A stretch of DNA of 20,728 nucleotides from Euglena gracilis (GCA_900893395.1 CAAHFI010444710.1:1-20728), one strand, 5' to 3'. Shown: positions 1 to 8,553, numbered from the stretch's first letter. The notes: a model not told the origin generated them from the sequence alone. Numbers and translations: made by a program.

Positions 1-269
1 TGCAGGTTCGCTGTCAAATTCCACCGTGGTTCGATGCAGGAGAGTGCCCATCAAAATTTTCAAATCAATTCATCAAAATTTTCTGTGTATTATGGATTTT
101 CCATGCTCCGCTGCCCTAATCAGAAACTAATTGTGAAAAAACTTTGGCTGGGGATTTGGCCGGAATGTGTTTTAGTGAGATGAAGTCGGGAAAGGCTCAT
201 TGTTACACAAAAGCCTTCCAAAACTTGACAAAGGGCCGAAGTAAAACGGCGTCTTGCACGCAGCTAATG
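1..269. other. Unassigned stretch
   Basis: No gene, repeat end or RNA is recognisable. A 74-codon frame starts at 144 but runs into the C-rich repeat that follows, and the opposite strand is open as well, so it is not called as coding. Confidence 0.5.
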
Positions 270-377
270 TTAACCCCCCCCCCAAATAATAACCCCCCCC
301 AAATAATAACCCCCCCCCAAATAATAAACCCCCCCCTGAGGACCGACTTCGGCCGCCCAAATAAATAAACCCCCCCT
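270..377 (+). repeat. C-tract/CGACTTCGG element, copy 1
   Basis: Runs of 7-10 C alternate three times with AAATAATAA, giving an imperfect tandem of 17-19 bp units. A GC-rich spacer holding GACCGACTTCGGCC follows, then AAATAAATAAA and another C tract. The same order recurs at 581-683 and, inverted, at 1596-1670, so this is a dispersed element and not only a simple repeat. CCGA and TCGG can pair as a small stem. No target duplication or coding capacity is visible. The family is not one I can name. Confidence 0.75.
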
Positions 378-580
378 CTGGCAGGTGTGAGGGAAAAGGA
401 AAAAAGAGCCAAAAATTAGCAGAAATGTTGCAAAAATCACAAAAATGGATCAAATTGGTGCAGAAAAAATGCCAAAAAAAGCACCCAGTTTTCAAAAAAA
501 AAGCCCAAAAATGCCAAAAAAGTGACAATTGGAGCCTGTGGAGGGGTTTTCGGGTCTAATTTTGACTTCAAAATTTTTGC
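378..580. other. A-rich low-complexity stretch
   Basis: Purine-rich sequence with repeated words such as GCAGAAAA, GCCAAAAA and CAAAAATC. Frames here are short and biased to a few residues. Similar A/G-rich sequence lies at 2290-2440 and 2800-2855. No gene is seen. Confidence 0.5.
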
Positions 581-683
581 CCAAATAATAAACCCCCCCC
601 AAATAATAAACCCCCCCTGGACCCCGACTTCGGGTGTCCAAATAATAAACCGGGGGGGTTATTATTTTGGGGGGTTTACTCCA
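581..683 (+). repeat. C-tract/CGACTTCGG element, copy 2
   Basis: The order AAATAATAAAC7 - AAATAATAAAC7 - TGGACCCCGACTTCGGG - TGTCC - AAATAATAAACC matches copy 1. The right part then inverts: AATAATAAACC is followed by a G tract and TTATTATTTTGGGGGG, so 640-680 can fold into a hairpin. The central GGACCCCGA/TCGGGTGTCC arms form a second stem. The inverted right end suggests fusion of two copies head to head. Confidence 0.75.
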
Positions 684-1233
684 AAAAAACAATAGAAAGA
701 AATTAGGGAGCCATTTGAGGAAAGGGAGACAATTTAATTTTTATGTTTCACATTCTTTGTGATAGGTGTTCTTTTTTGAATTAAAGTATTTTTTTTTACT
801 TAAAGTTTTTCACAACCCTGACACTTTGATGCACCTAAACGCCTTTGGGTGCATCTAAGCCAATAAATATTTCCTGCTTCTTGCATCTCGTTTTTTGAAG
901 GTCTGGGCTAAATGAAATGTGGGGAGACACATCTTTGAGATGATTTTTGCTGCCCAGTGCCCCTTTTCTAAAACGGAAAAGACGCGCTGGATGATTCAAG
1001 TTGTTGGTTTATCTCCCTGACCTCCATTTTGTTTCCTCTCCCCAATTGAAATTGGAAACCAGGATTTTGGACGTTGGGGGTCTGTCTTCTTCCCCCCCAC
1101 CATCAGAATTATTTTTGGCCCGGTTCTGTGGTTCATTTTCGGTTGGTTTTGGGTTTTGGATGGGTGGACGAGATTTACCATGCCTCCCCCCGATAGTGTC
1201 CCATAACCACTGCGGTTGAGCCGGGTGTGGAAC
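684..1233. other. Unassigned stretch
   Basis: Mixed-composition DNA with no recognisable gene or repeat end. Three overlapping frames of 61-75 codons at 996-1236 lie on both strands over a GC-rich patch and look like composition effects. Confidence 0.45.
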
Positions 1234-1480
1234 CAAGGGTTTATTTAAGCCGGAGGGTACCCCATCCCCGCGGGGGGGGGGGTCCAGCCAGCCAGCAGCT
1301 CAAATCCAGCCAGCAGCCCTAATCGGGGTTGGGAGCCCCCCCCCCGGGGTCGAGTGAAATGAAGTTGGGTCCAGACCAGCCAGCCGGCTGAAGGCTGGGC
1401 CAGCCTTCATTTCCAGGAAGCAGCCTTTTTTGCCAGCCGGAGGCTGCCCAAAACCCCCTTTTGGGTCATTTTTTTGTGCC
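1234..1480 (+). mobile_element. hAT-like MITE, CCAGCCAGC family, partial
   Basis: The left end CAAGGGTTTATTTAAGCC resembles the CAGGGAATTTCTTAAGCC end at 18337. The interior shares CCAGCCAGCAGCTC, then a C9-GGGG block, then GGGTCGAGTGAAATGAAG, with the copies at 14942-15380 and 18337-18931. It continues through CAGCC-rich sequence to about 1480. No right end or target duplication is seen, so the boundary is approximate and the copy is probably truncated or decayed. Confidence 0.6.
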
Positions 1481-1595
1481 TTCTCATAAAATTTGGCTTT
1501 TTCGGAGGCCAGATGATCCAGAAAATCGATTTTTTTTTTCGTAATTTGTTGTCAGATATTATGATCTTTACCTACATTTTCAGCCTTCGGCCCAA

Positions 1596-1670
1596 AACCC
1601 GGGGGGTATTAATTTGGCAGCCGAAGTCGGACCCAAGGGGGGGGGGTATTATTTGGGGGGAGGGTTTACC
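1596..1670 (-). repeat. C-tract/CGACTTCGG element, copy 3 (inverted)
   Basis: Reverse-complemented, this reads AAATAATA - C10 - TTGGGTCCGACTTCGGCTGCC - AAATTAATA - C6, the same parts in the same order as the copies at 270 and 581. An inverted third copy 1 kb away shows mobility or repeated rearrangement of the unit. Confidence 0.72.
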
Positions 1671-2077
1671 ATAGAGGTTGGATCCTTGGTAAGGTGACAT
1701 GTGTCTGGGGGGAAGGGCAGTCCCAAATTCATCCCCCGCCTGCTGCGTCGCTCATTCGTCATTCTGCGCTGCTTGGGTGTCACACCCGGTTGCTCCTCAT
1801 GCAGCGGCGGCCACCCTTTGAGCCAGCCTACCACCTTCTGCCCATTGCACACCGTCCAGCGTCACACCAGGGGGGGCTTTTGATTCTGTGGAGAATTTCA
1901 TTTTGAAAATTGCCCCCCTTTTTTGGCCAGAAAGCCCTCCAAAAATTGTGCACTACCCACCAAACGCCGAGCGGTGGGGGGGATGTGGATAGAATCGTTT
2001 CGGACACAATTGGCATGCAGAATTTGCCCAAATATCTTGGACCCATTTTCAGGGAACCGTCCAGATTCATTTGAACG
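1671..2077. other. Unassigned stretch
   Basis: Frames of 60-99 codons overlap on both strands (1649-2222) with no coding bias that I can see. A stretch at 1735-1870 reads like unique DNA. No splice-site pair frames a convincing exon. Confidence 0.4.
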
Positions 2078-2140
2078 AGGGTTTTTTTTTTTTAAGGTTG
2101 GACCCCGGGGGGGGGGATTGGGGGTCCCTCCCTGTGTCCC
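2078..2140 (+). mobile_element. CAGGG-type element end, solitary left terminus
   Basis: GAGGGTTTTTTTT...TTAAGG followed by TTGGACCCC and a G10 tract matches the left end of the element at 6148 (GCAGGGTTTT...TTAG.CTTGGACCCC) and the reverse-complemented right end at 15380. No matching right end is seen within about 300 bp. It is probably a truncated member of the same hAT-like MITE superfamily. Confidence 0.5.
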
Positions 2141-3119
2141 CAACGATTTGTGGACCTTTGGCCTTTGGCGCTTTGGCAATTCTTGGCCTCTTTTTTTTGG
2201 TCAACTGCTAGGAAAGATTTGACCCCAAAAATTGACCTCCAAAGAGTGCGCCTTGAACCTTAGCAAGGGTTTGGATTTTTTACCCATATTTCCAGAATCA
2301 GCATGTTCCCAAAATTGCAAAAATCATTTTTGGACTTTTTGTTGAAAAAATGCAGAAAAAATTAGGGAAATTGCGGAAATTTGCGGAGGATTGTGGAAAT
2401 TGCTGAGAATTGCGAAAATCTGGGCGGGGAGGGCCCTGCTGCCCAGGAGCCCCCCAAGGAAGTGCCCCTGTAACCAAAGTCAAAATTTGGGTGTCAGGGA
2501 AAATTTGGCCCAGGATGCGGAATTTTTCGGATTATGGTCGGAAATATTTCCCAGCAGAATTTGGGTGAAAATCTAAAAAAGGCCCAGAAATTTCATAAAA
2601 CTTGGTAAATTCTTGCAAATTTTTCAATAGAATAACAAAAGATGCACCGGGTTTCCTTGTGAAACGTTCAAGGAATGGCCGGAACTTATGCCGCTTCATT
2701 TCAAGTTCATGCAGAAAAATTGCGGAAGGGGAAAAATGTGAATAACATTCAAAACCAAAAAAGAGAATTTTAAGGCTGGCAATTGATATTTTTTGGAAAA
2801 ATTTTGGGAAAATTGTGGAAAAACTGCAGGAAAATTGTGGAAATTGCAGTTTTGGAATTAGTACATTTCTGCTGGAGGGGATTTACACAAATTTGGTCGT
2901 TTTGCATCGCTGTAAGTTTTTGAGCCCATTTAATGAATTTCATCTTTTTCCACCACCAATTTGGTCTATCCACACCGATCCCCCCCACCCAGTGGTGGTG
3001 GTGGTGGCCAAGCTCACTGTTGCCAAGCAACTATGAAATGACTGAGCGTGACTGGGCGTGATTGGCTTTGATCATAGTTGGGGTTCCATGACTGGGTGTC
3101 TGGGGTTCTTGATGGGCAT
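2141..3119. other. A/G-rich intergenic or intronic stretch
   Basis: Between 2290 and 2440, and again at 2800-2855, words such as GGAAATTGCGG and GGAAAATTGTGG recur in loose tandem. A short GTG triplet run lies at 2996-3007. Frames are at most 86 codons and uninformative. No RNA gene was recognised. Confidence 0.45.
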
Positions 3120-3121
3120 TA

Positions 3122-3432
3122 CAGGGTAGACAAAAACGACGGTAGACAAAAATTACGGTAAAATATGGTAAATATATTTCGGTAAATTTTGGTTTTGGGA
3201 AACATATTTTGGTAAATTTTGTATTCAACTACTTTTTTGCCATGTGCCAAGCAGTTAAATGGCTGTATTGCCTCAAAAATGCCATCAAGGGATATTTTCC
3301 AACGTTTGTGCAAGTTTTGGCATTTTCAGACATTTTAAGCCGATACCCATTGAAATCGCGGTGAAAAGAATTACGGTAAAATTTGGGTATTTTACCAAAA
3401 ATATTTGTCTACCGTATTTTTTGTCCACCCTG
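3122..3432. mobile_element. Tc1/mariner-type MITE with long TIRs
   Basis: The left end CAGGGTAGACAAAAA and the reverse-complemented right end CAGGGTGGACAAAAA agree in all but a few of the first 27 bases. Both continue with ACGGTAGACAAA and then GGTAAAAT. A TA dinucleotide flanks each side (3120-3121 and 3433-3434), the target duplication of the IS630/Tc1/mariner superfamily. Subterminal CGGTAAA or GGTAAAAT words recur several times, as transposase-binding iterations often do. The 311-bp element has no coding capacity. The TIRs differ at few positions, so it is one of the younger elements here. Confidence 0.85.
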
Positions 3433-3434
3433 TA

Positions 3435-4525
3435 GGTGCTTGATTGTCAGGTGTGACTGGTTGGTATTTTTTTTTGGAGTGGCTTGTAGTTGGGGGGGGG
3501 TAGCTTTGCACCCCCAGGATCATTTTTTTACAGAATTTTGCAAGAGACGGAATTTGCTGATGTTGCGAGTATTACAGAGAATGCAACCTTTTTTCAGACA
3601 TGCTTCTGCCGCAGTTTTTGACCAACAAGCCAGAACCACAGGCTGCAGTTTGGCGCTTTGCATTTCAGTACATTCCTGCCAGGTACGTAGTGGTTTTTTT
3701 TTGGTATTTCGGGCACTGGCTTTTCAGCCTTCCTTCCTCCTGGGGCTCTTTCCCCTTCTTTCCTACAATGACCCTCTGGCACCATGGGCTCCTGTAAAAT
3801 ATGCCCAAGGCCACCATCATGCCTCAAGGAGAATACGGGGGGTTCTGCCCATACCATTGCTTACCATTGCGCTCCCAATGGCTGTTGGTTGTTGGGCCCC
3901 TCCCGCCCCAGTGTGACTCATCCAAAGTCCGGTGCGACCATTCACCTTAAAGTGTCCCACGCGGCGCCGAAATCGGCAGAAATTTGATTGAGGAATAATG
4001 CTCAAAATGCTCAAAATTGTTGGTTTTGGGGCCTTTTTTTTGGCTTGAATGGCTGGAGCCCCCCCCCCCAGGGCCCCAGGGCCAGTAGCCATAGTGACCG
4101 ACCTCCCAAGGGGAAGGTTGGAAGTGTTTACTTGTTATCAAACAACTGATGTTTTGTTACAAGGGGAAGGTAGCCCCCCCCGGGGGGGTAGGCGAGCAAT
4201 ATGGTATGGCCCGCTCCTCCGTGGCGATACTGTATAGCTCGAGCGCTGATGTGGCCCACCGGGCAGCCGCCTCGCAGTCGGCTTTCCATTGACCTGCTCA
4301 TCCTGTCCCACACCCAGCGTGTGCTCCGTCCACCTCGCAGACGACTGTGATGGAGCAAACCGTGTTTGAACACATTTTTCAAATGCGCATGCATTTGTGT
4401 TCAGCTGTGAATACACCTTAGGCCATTTACATGTGTGCACACACATGCAAATTTGCCAGTGTGCCCAAAGCACAGGCAAGGGGACCAACCTTGAGGCACC
4501 AGGTTCGCATGTTACCTCCTCCCAT
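3435..4525. other. Mostly unassigned stretch with one candidate exon
   Basis: Apart from the candidate exon at 3598-3682, this stretch holds G9, C12 and C8G7 tracts (3492-3501, 4058-4070, 4174-4189) and a CAAATGC-GCAT-GCATTTG palindrome at 4380-4397. Minus-strand frames of 88-116 codons at 4128-4488 overlap each other and plus-strand frames, and are not supported. Confidence 0.4.
3598..3682 (+). CDS. Candidate internal exon, unknown product
   Basis: An 85-nt stretch is bounded by a textbook acceptor (CAACCTTTTTTCAG) and a textbook donor (CCAG|GTACGTAG). With two bases of phase it reads MLLPQFLTNKPEPQAAV and then WRFAFQYIPAR with no stop. A second frame is also open. I do not recognise the protein. 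The flanks are repeat-rich, which would suit a gene with small exons in long introns, but no partner exon can be joined with confidence. It could equally be chance: such site pairs are expected a few times in 20 kb. Confidence 0.22.
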
Positions 4526-4650
4526 GCCCAATGAACAGGGGGTGCTCGGACCGTCTACATTGTCACCAAATACCTTATCTACACAGAAAGTGTTCCGCCA
4601 GCACTGAACGCTCCCGTTTGGACCGTCTAGTACCTTAGTGTTCATTGGGC
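4526..4650. mobile_element. Short inverted-repeat element, GCCCAATGAACA ends
   Basis: GCCCAATGAACA at 4526-4537 and its exact complement TGTTCATTGGGC at 4639-4650 enclose 101 bp. The match extends outward with gaps (CCCATG / CCCCAAG). GGACCGTCTA occurs twice inside in direct orientation. A related sequence at 14660-14745 shares CCAATGAAC, GACC-TCTA-ATTGTCAC and AGTGTTC. No target duplication is clear. It is best called a MITE-like element of unknown superfamily. Confidence 0.6.
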
Positions 4651-4702
4651 TTGGGGAGACATGGTTATTTCGGCAGCATGCAATTGTGGCTCAGGGCTAT
4701 CC

Positions 4703-4800
4703 CCCAAGGGGGGTATGTACTTGGGGTCGCTGAGCTCTTATCTCTTTAGAGTAAGAGCGAAGCTTGCCACCAGGGAAAAGGGGGTTCAACCCCCCCCTCC
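4703..4800 (+). repeat. TCGCTGAGCTCTT dispersed repeat, copy 1
   Basis: This region matches the reverse complement of 9478-9562 over about 85 bp: a G-rich block, TCGCTGAGCTCTT, CTTTAGAGTAAGAGCGAA, CCA-CAGGG-AAA-GGGG and then a C tract. Its middle is a near-perfect palindrome (CTCTTATCTCTTTAGAG then TAAGAG). Opposite orientation 4.7 kb apart suggests a mobile unit. Confidence 0.7.
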
Positions 4801-4872
4801 CCCCCTCTGGGTAGACCGTGAAAACCGCGGATTATCACCATGATCCCGGCCCCGTTCCCGGAATTTTTTTTT

Positions 4873-4888
4873 CAGTCGCGAGCGACTG
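4873..4888. repeat. Perfect short hairpin
   Basis: CAGTCGCGAGCGACTG has 7-bp perfect arms around a GA loop. It directly abuts the tandem duplication that starts at 4887. It may be a remnant of an inverted-repeat element. Confidence 0.55.
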
Positions 4889-4937
4889 GATTTCTAGTTT
4901 AAAAATTCTTGTTGGATTTCTAGTTTAAAAATTTTGT
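4887..4937 (+). repeat. Two-copy tandem duplication, about 26 bp
   Basis: TGGATTTCTAGTTTAAAAA with TTCTTGT or TTTTGT after it occurs twice head to tail, differing by one substitution and one base of length. This is a recent local duplication. Confidence 0.75.
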
Positions 4938-4989
4938 TTTTGTCTTCTGTTTTTTTCCCCCAGTTTGTGGTCATTTTTATTGGATTACA

Positions 4990-5100
4990 GAGTGGCCAAC
5001 CCCCGGGAGAGGGGGGGGGTTAGTCACTGACTGGTTTTCCGGGAAAAGCGGTTTTGGAAGATTGGAAGTGACCCCCCCAGGGGTGGGTAGAATAAAATTC
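4990..5100. repeat. Inverted-repeat block related to 14400-14490
   Basis: CCCCCGGG and a G9 tract are followed by GTCACTGACTGG, the palindrome TTTTCCGGGAAAA (5035-5047), GGAAGTGACC, a C7 tract and GGGTAGAATAAAATTCTCTGG. The reverse complement of 14400-14490 shows the same order of parts, ending in GGTAATTCTCTGG. It is a diverged dispersed repeat with no clear ends. Confidence 0.45.
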
Positions 5101-5449
5101 TCTGGTCTGTGCCCGACCCCACTCTGAACCCGGTTCGGGATTCCAAAAGTACATATAATTCACATCATTAGGAATTTTCCACTCAATCAAAAGTGCGAAA
5201 AATTCGTTCCAAATTCCTATTTGGACCTATTTTTGGACGCAAATAGCGTGCAAATTCCTAATTGGGATCCAAAATTAGAGGAAAGGATGACGTCGCATAA
5301 GTCATGTATGACCTGCTGCAAAACCCATCCCCCCCCCCCCTGCGACCCCCCCAGACCCCCCCCGCGACCCCAACACCCAGCTGAGTGGGTGGGTGGATGG
5401 GTGGGTGGGTCCCGGACCGCCCTCCCTTCAGGTCCTAAGAAAACCTCTG
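5101..5449. mobile_element. Right end of a CAGAGG-type element; left boundary unknown
   Basis: The end GGTCCTAAGAAAACCTCTG at 5431-5449 is the complement of CAGAGGTTTTCTTAGGACC, the terminus shared with 12721-12920. GGGTGGGTGG and C-tract blocks at 5330-5420 also occur beside the ends at 6423 and 12920. No left end is recognisable. A small hairpin CCAAAT-TCCT-ATTTGG lies at 5209-5224. Confidence 0.4.
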
Positions 5450-5671
5450 CCCCAGCCTTCGGTTGTCGGTGATGCACAGCTAAAGCTGAGTTTGGGTGGG
5501 GTCTGCCAGAACTCAGAGCTGCTGGAGCTGGGCGGGGGTTCCCCAGCCCTGGCCTCCCCCAAGGAGAGGGGACCGTTTCCCCCGCCACCGCCCCAGCCTA
5601 CCCCCGGCAGCTGGCCTTCTGCTTCGGCGAAGCCCACTGCCTGTCAATGCCCTCCCAAGCGTGAGGACTGA
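5393..5671 (+). CDS. Weak candidate coding segment, proline-rich
   Basis: Downstream of the element end, the frame reads PSVVGDAQLKLSLGGVCQ and, after SELLELGGGSPALASP, a PFPPPPPQPTP segment before a stop at 5669-5671. A possible acceptor (CTCTGCCCCAG) ends at 5454. By hand count G is the first base in about a third of codons. Two other frames on the plus strand and two on the minus strand are also open because the region is GC-rich. The product is unknown and the assignment weak. Confidence 0.15.
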   Translation: MDGWVGPGPPSLQVLRKPLPQPSVVGDAQLKLSLGGVCQNSELLELGGGSPALASPKERGPFPPPPPQPTPGSWPSASAKPTACQCPPKRED

Positions 5672-5689
5672 CTGGCTTTCCCCTCTCAC

Positions 5690-6147
5690 AGGGAGGGGAC
5701 ACGGTGCTGTTTGCGATTTTTTGCAGCTCTGTTTGATCAGGTTTTTGTTGTATTTTTTTGCAGTTTTTTTGTGGTGAATTTGGGGGAATTGCACACAAAA
5801 AACTGTGTGTTGTTTTTTGCAGTTTTTTTTCCAATCAATTCATTCAGTGTGATTTCCCGGAAAAAAAGTGAATTTTTCTAAGTCTGGTACAGCATGATTT
5901 TTGGACACCCAAACTTTTTTTGCAAGTTTCATGCAGTTTCTTTTGCCATTTTGTGCATTTTTCGGTGCGTGTTTCACCTATCCATGTGCATATGTTGTAC
6001 CCTGTGCCTCACGACACAAAGCCAGGATTTGTGGCTCTGTGTTTTAGGTAATCAGAGAAAAGCCCGAACCTCCCCAATGCGGGTCATTATGGATATGGAT
6101 TTCTCCATATAAGCCGACCAGTGAGGATGAGCAATAACTGCAGAAAG
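5690..6147. other. Unassigned T-rich stretch
   Basis: TTTTTTGCAG occurs three times between 5725 and 5825 in T-rich DNA, like repeated splice acceptors or slippage products. A 72-codon frame at 5894-6112 has no family resemblance. No feature is called. Confidence 0.4.
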
Positions 6148-6423
6148 CAGGGTTTTTTTTTTAGCCTTGGACCCCGGGGGGAGGGGGTGGGATGGGTGGT
6201 CCGGCCGAGCCCCTCCCCTCCCCCTGGGGGGGGGGTCCCCAAGAGGGGGGTGGGACATACTTTTTGGCACCGCATGCGCCGAAAAATTTTGAAAAATGTG
6301 CTATTTTTAGCATTTTTCGCGATTTTGGCCATTTCCGGGGAAACGTTAGTGGGTCCCCCGGACCCCCCCCCCAGGAGGTGGGTGGGTGGAGGGACCCCCC
6401 AGATCTTAAAAAAAGAACACCTG
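6148..6423. mobile_element. hAT-like MITE, 276 bp
   Basis: The left end CAGGGTTTTTTTTTTAG and the reverse-complemented right end CAGGTGTTCTTTTTTTAAG are imperfect TIRs. Inside are a GGACCCC-G6 block, C and G tracts, and the core GGCACCGCATGCGCCGAAAA, which resembles the core of 11681-11874, 12721-12920 and 14942-15380. Flanks GCAGAAAG and GAAGAAGC agree at 5 of 8 positions, so an 8-bp target duplication is possible but eroded. All frames here are by-products of the GC tracts. Confidence 0.65.
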
Positions 6424-6654
6424 GAAGAAGCTCACCCATGAATGGCTTTTTCTAAAGTCAGAGCTGCGCTTGTCACGACCCCAGATACGCTGCCTTCGCC
6501 TCCCTTCGTCCAAGCTCTTCGATTTCCCTCTCTTTTCCACCTGATTTGTTTCTTGCTTTCTGCCTCTCAGCACTGGCATCTGCATTCTTTTTACGAACGA
6601 CTAGGCGGTGTATGCGGCTTCAAATTATCCAACCTGGAACTGGAATATCAATAC
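6424..6654. other. Unassigned stretch
   Basis: Mixed-composition DNA between two repeats. Frames of 77-118 codons (6442-6798) run into the C tracts of the next repeat. No gene is recognised. Confidence 0.35.
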
Positions 6655-6745
6655 GCCAGCCATATTCCATTTGCCCCCCCCCACCCCGGAGCAAGTCGAG
6701 TCTCGGGGGGGGGGGTCGTATGGAAGGATCCGATCCCCATTTTCC
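6655..6745 (+). repeat. GTCGTATGGA dispersed repeat, copy 1
   Basis: GCCAGCCATATTCCA, a C9 tract, a short spacer, a G11 tract and GTCGTATGGAAGGATCC correspond in order to the reverse complement of 10095-10165 (GGCAGCCATATTCTA, C10, spacer, G6, GTCGTATGGAGGGACC). Two copies lie in opposite orientation 3.4 kb apart. Confidence 0.65.
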
Positions 6746-7504
6746 GGGACGTTGGGGTTATGACCAGACCATTTTTTAAGAATTCAGATAGAATTTAGCC
6801 CTCCTTCCAGACCAAGTTAAACCCCCCACTTGCCATGTTTTGTGTGGTGCTGAGCTCTTTACCTGCCTGATGGCGCCAGGCAACCCGGCCCAGCCCGGCC
6901 CGTCTAGGCCTGGCGGCCCGGCCCGACCTCTCGACTCTGCCATTTCGCTGGGGTGAGATTTTCGGTCAAAGAATCAAATTTTCGGTCAAAATAAATGTGC
7001 TTTATTTCTGAAAGCATCTGTCAAACCAAATGCACCCCTGGAGACCGTGTATCGCCCCCAATGCCGTTTTGGCCGCCGACACGCCTGGCCTGTGATCCAA
7101 TGGACTTTTTGTTGTCCCAAAATGGATATTTTGGGGACGTTTTTTTTGGTTGTGTTTTGGCCAAAAAAAATGGATGTTTCCGAGATATCTTGGAAATGAA
7201 GCAAAATGCCCCGTCTCACGGTATTTTGCTTTCCCTATAACTCCACAGCTAGCCCAAGTTATGGCCACTTTAAGGACGTTTCGCTGTAAACACTGTACGT
7301 TTTGGCCTGTTTTGATTCAGCCGTTTTTGCATTTCGCGGTCAAAAACCAAAATTGCAAAATATGTCCAAAATGGTGGCCAATCAAAGGAAACTGGGACCT
7401 AAAGCAAAGCCTTAGGGACACTCAATCAACCGTGTAAACGTCCAGGGCCAGCTCGCAGGAATTCCTACCCAATTTCTCAGTTGGCACATCTCGCGTTTAA
7501 GCTT
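6746..7504. other. Unassigned stretch with short GC and TTTTCGGTCAAA repeats
   Basis: GGCCCGGCCC-type words cluster at 6888-6926. TTTTCGGTCAAA occurs twice within 6959-6991. Beyond that, frames of 77-95 codons at 6986-7437 overlap on both strands and none stands out. Confidence 0.4.
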
Positions 7505-7544
7505 TTTTTGGTCGATTTGCACATTTTCGCACATCGACCAAAAA
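7505..7544. repeat. GGTCGAT hairpin
   Basis: TTTTTGGTCGAT at 7505-7516 pairs perfectly with ATCGACCAAAAA at 7533-7544 across a 16-nt loop that itself has TGC/GCA. The GGTCG arm and GCA words link it to the hairpins at 8027-8997. Confidence 0.7.
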
Positions 7545-7672
7545 CCACTTTGAGCACCAGCGACAGAGGCAGCAGGAGTGGACAAAATACGGCAATTTTT
7601 CGTTTTTTGTGCCGCCTCTCCTGAGAATTACGTGTTTTTTTTTGAGGTCGGAATGCCACGAAATCCCCGGAC

Positions 7673-8005
7673 CTATCCCCCCATGGTGAAATAACACGGA
7701 CAAAAACACCAAAATCCCTGTGCCGCCTCCCCTATTCCTGTGTGACAACTGGCAGCACCAGGTGGTGCTCCGAAGCTAAGGTGGCAGGTCCAGCCCTTTG
7801 CTTGCTTTCTGAAGTTTTGCAGCACTTTGTGGAGGTTTTTGAAGTTGCCCACGAAAGGAGTGGTGCACATGCCACATAAACAATGGACTGTCCAAGAAAG
7901 CTGCCACTGGTTTTTGATGAGGGGGATACAGAACACAGGAGGATTGCTACCAGTTTCTACCAGTTGCTTGTGAATGCTCCACTGATGATAAAGGCTCCGT
8001 GGCAC
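7673..8005 (-). CDS. Weak candidate coding segment, minus strand
   Basis: A 110-codon frame. Its middle (about 7716-7870) reads MCTTPFVGNFKNLHKVLQN then FRKQAKGWTCHLSFGAPP. By hand count about 62% of those codons begin with a purine. The opposite strand has an equally good candidate at 7883-8152 overlapping its start. No family is recognised and no splice pair is decisive. Confidence 0.17.
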   Translation of the reverse strand: MPRSLYHQWSIHKQLVETGSNPPVFCIPLIKNQWQLSWTVHCLCGMCTTPFVGNFKNLHKVLQNFRKQAKGWTCHLSFGAPPGAASCHTGIGEAAQGFWCFCPCYFTMGG

Positions 8006-8152
8006 CTACACAACAGCATAAATGATGTCGGTGTACTCAAATGCGCACATGGACGATGTGCGCATTTGCGCACACCGACCATTTTGAAACACACCAAGAG
8101 CCTCCTATGCAGTATGTTTGGAGCTGAAAAAATGAATGTGACAACACTGTGA
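7883..8152 (+). CDS. Weak candidate coding segment, plus strand
   Basis: The frame starts MDCPRKLPLVFDEGDTEHRR and continues IATSFYQLLVNAPLMIKAPW. About 63% of the first 51 codons begin with a purine. The second half runs through the 53-nt hairpin at 8027-8079, so at most the first 48 codons could be conserved protein. No family is recognised. A hairpin-bearing element inserted next to or into an exon would explain the arrangement, but this is inference. Confidence 0.17.
   Translation: MDCPRKLPLVFDEGDTEHRRIATSFYQLLVNAPLMIKAPWHLHNSINDVGVLKCAHGRCAHLRTPTILKHTKSLLCSMFGAEKMNVTTL
8027..8079. repeat. Compound perfect hairpin, 20 paired bases
   Basis: GTCGGTGT (8027-8034) pairs with ACACCGAC (8072-8079). 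After a 4-nt internal mismatch, AAATGCGCACAT (8039-8050) pairs perfectly with ATGTGCGCATTT (8056-8067) across a 5-nt loop. It is the best-preserved of the GCGCA hairpins. As RNA it would be a short stem-loop. As DNA it is a candidate cruciform or two-fold protein site. Confidence 0.8.
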
Positions 8153-8218
8153 TATTATTTCTTTTGTATCCCTGTGGTGCTGGACCCCCTGTTATGTATG
8201 CTGCTGGCATGTTTGGGC

Positions 8219-8240
8219 GGTTGGTGTGCGCACATCAACC
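8219..8240. repeat. GGTTGGTGTGCGCACA palindrome
   Basis: A 22-bp near-perfect palindrome: GGTTGGTGTGC and GCACATCAACC match at 10 of 11 positions. It shares the GGTYG outer arm and TGTGCGCACA centre with the hairpin at 8027. Confidence 0.75.
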
Positions 8241-8491
8241 TTTCAAATGTTTGCCTTTCACAATTGTTGGCACCAACCAATTTTTTTTTTTCATTTTGAA
8301 GCCTTGGCCACAGGGACTGCTGAGACGAATCGAAACAGCAAAACAGAGAGTGGACGTGTTGGTGGTGGTGTTGTGAGGTGTGTCTGAGAAGGTCCATTGA
8401 GTGTATTGCATTACATTGCCCTCATTTAAGGATTTCAAATTGCAGTGTTGCCACACCCTCTAAATGGTACGCCTGTTAAGTTGCACAAGGC

Positions 8492-8553
8492 GTTGATGTA
8501 CACAGATGCGAAAACTGACCAAATAGTCTGTTTTCGTATTTGAACAAACCAAC
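8492..8553. repeat. GTTGATGT / AACCAAC imperfect hairpin
   Basis: The inner arms ATGCGAAAAC (8506-8515) and GTTTTCGTAT (8530-8539) match at 9 of 10. The outer arms beginning GTTGATGT and ending AAACCAAC extend it with several mismatches to about 24 nt per arm. The outer sequence is the same type as at 8219 and 8027. Confidence 0.6.

Noticed and set aside
3383-3916. 177-codon plus-strand frame
   Set aside because: It starts inside the right arm of the Tc1/mariner-type MITE and continues through a G9 tract, so it is not a gene as a whole.
6121-6455. Proline/glycine-rich frames on both strands
   Set aside because: They are the C and G tracts of the 276-bp MITE.
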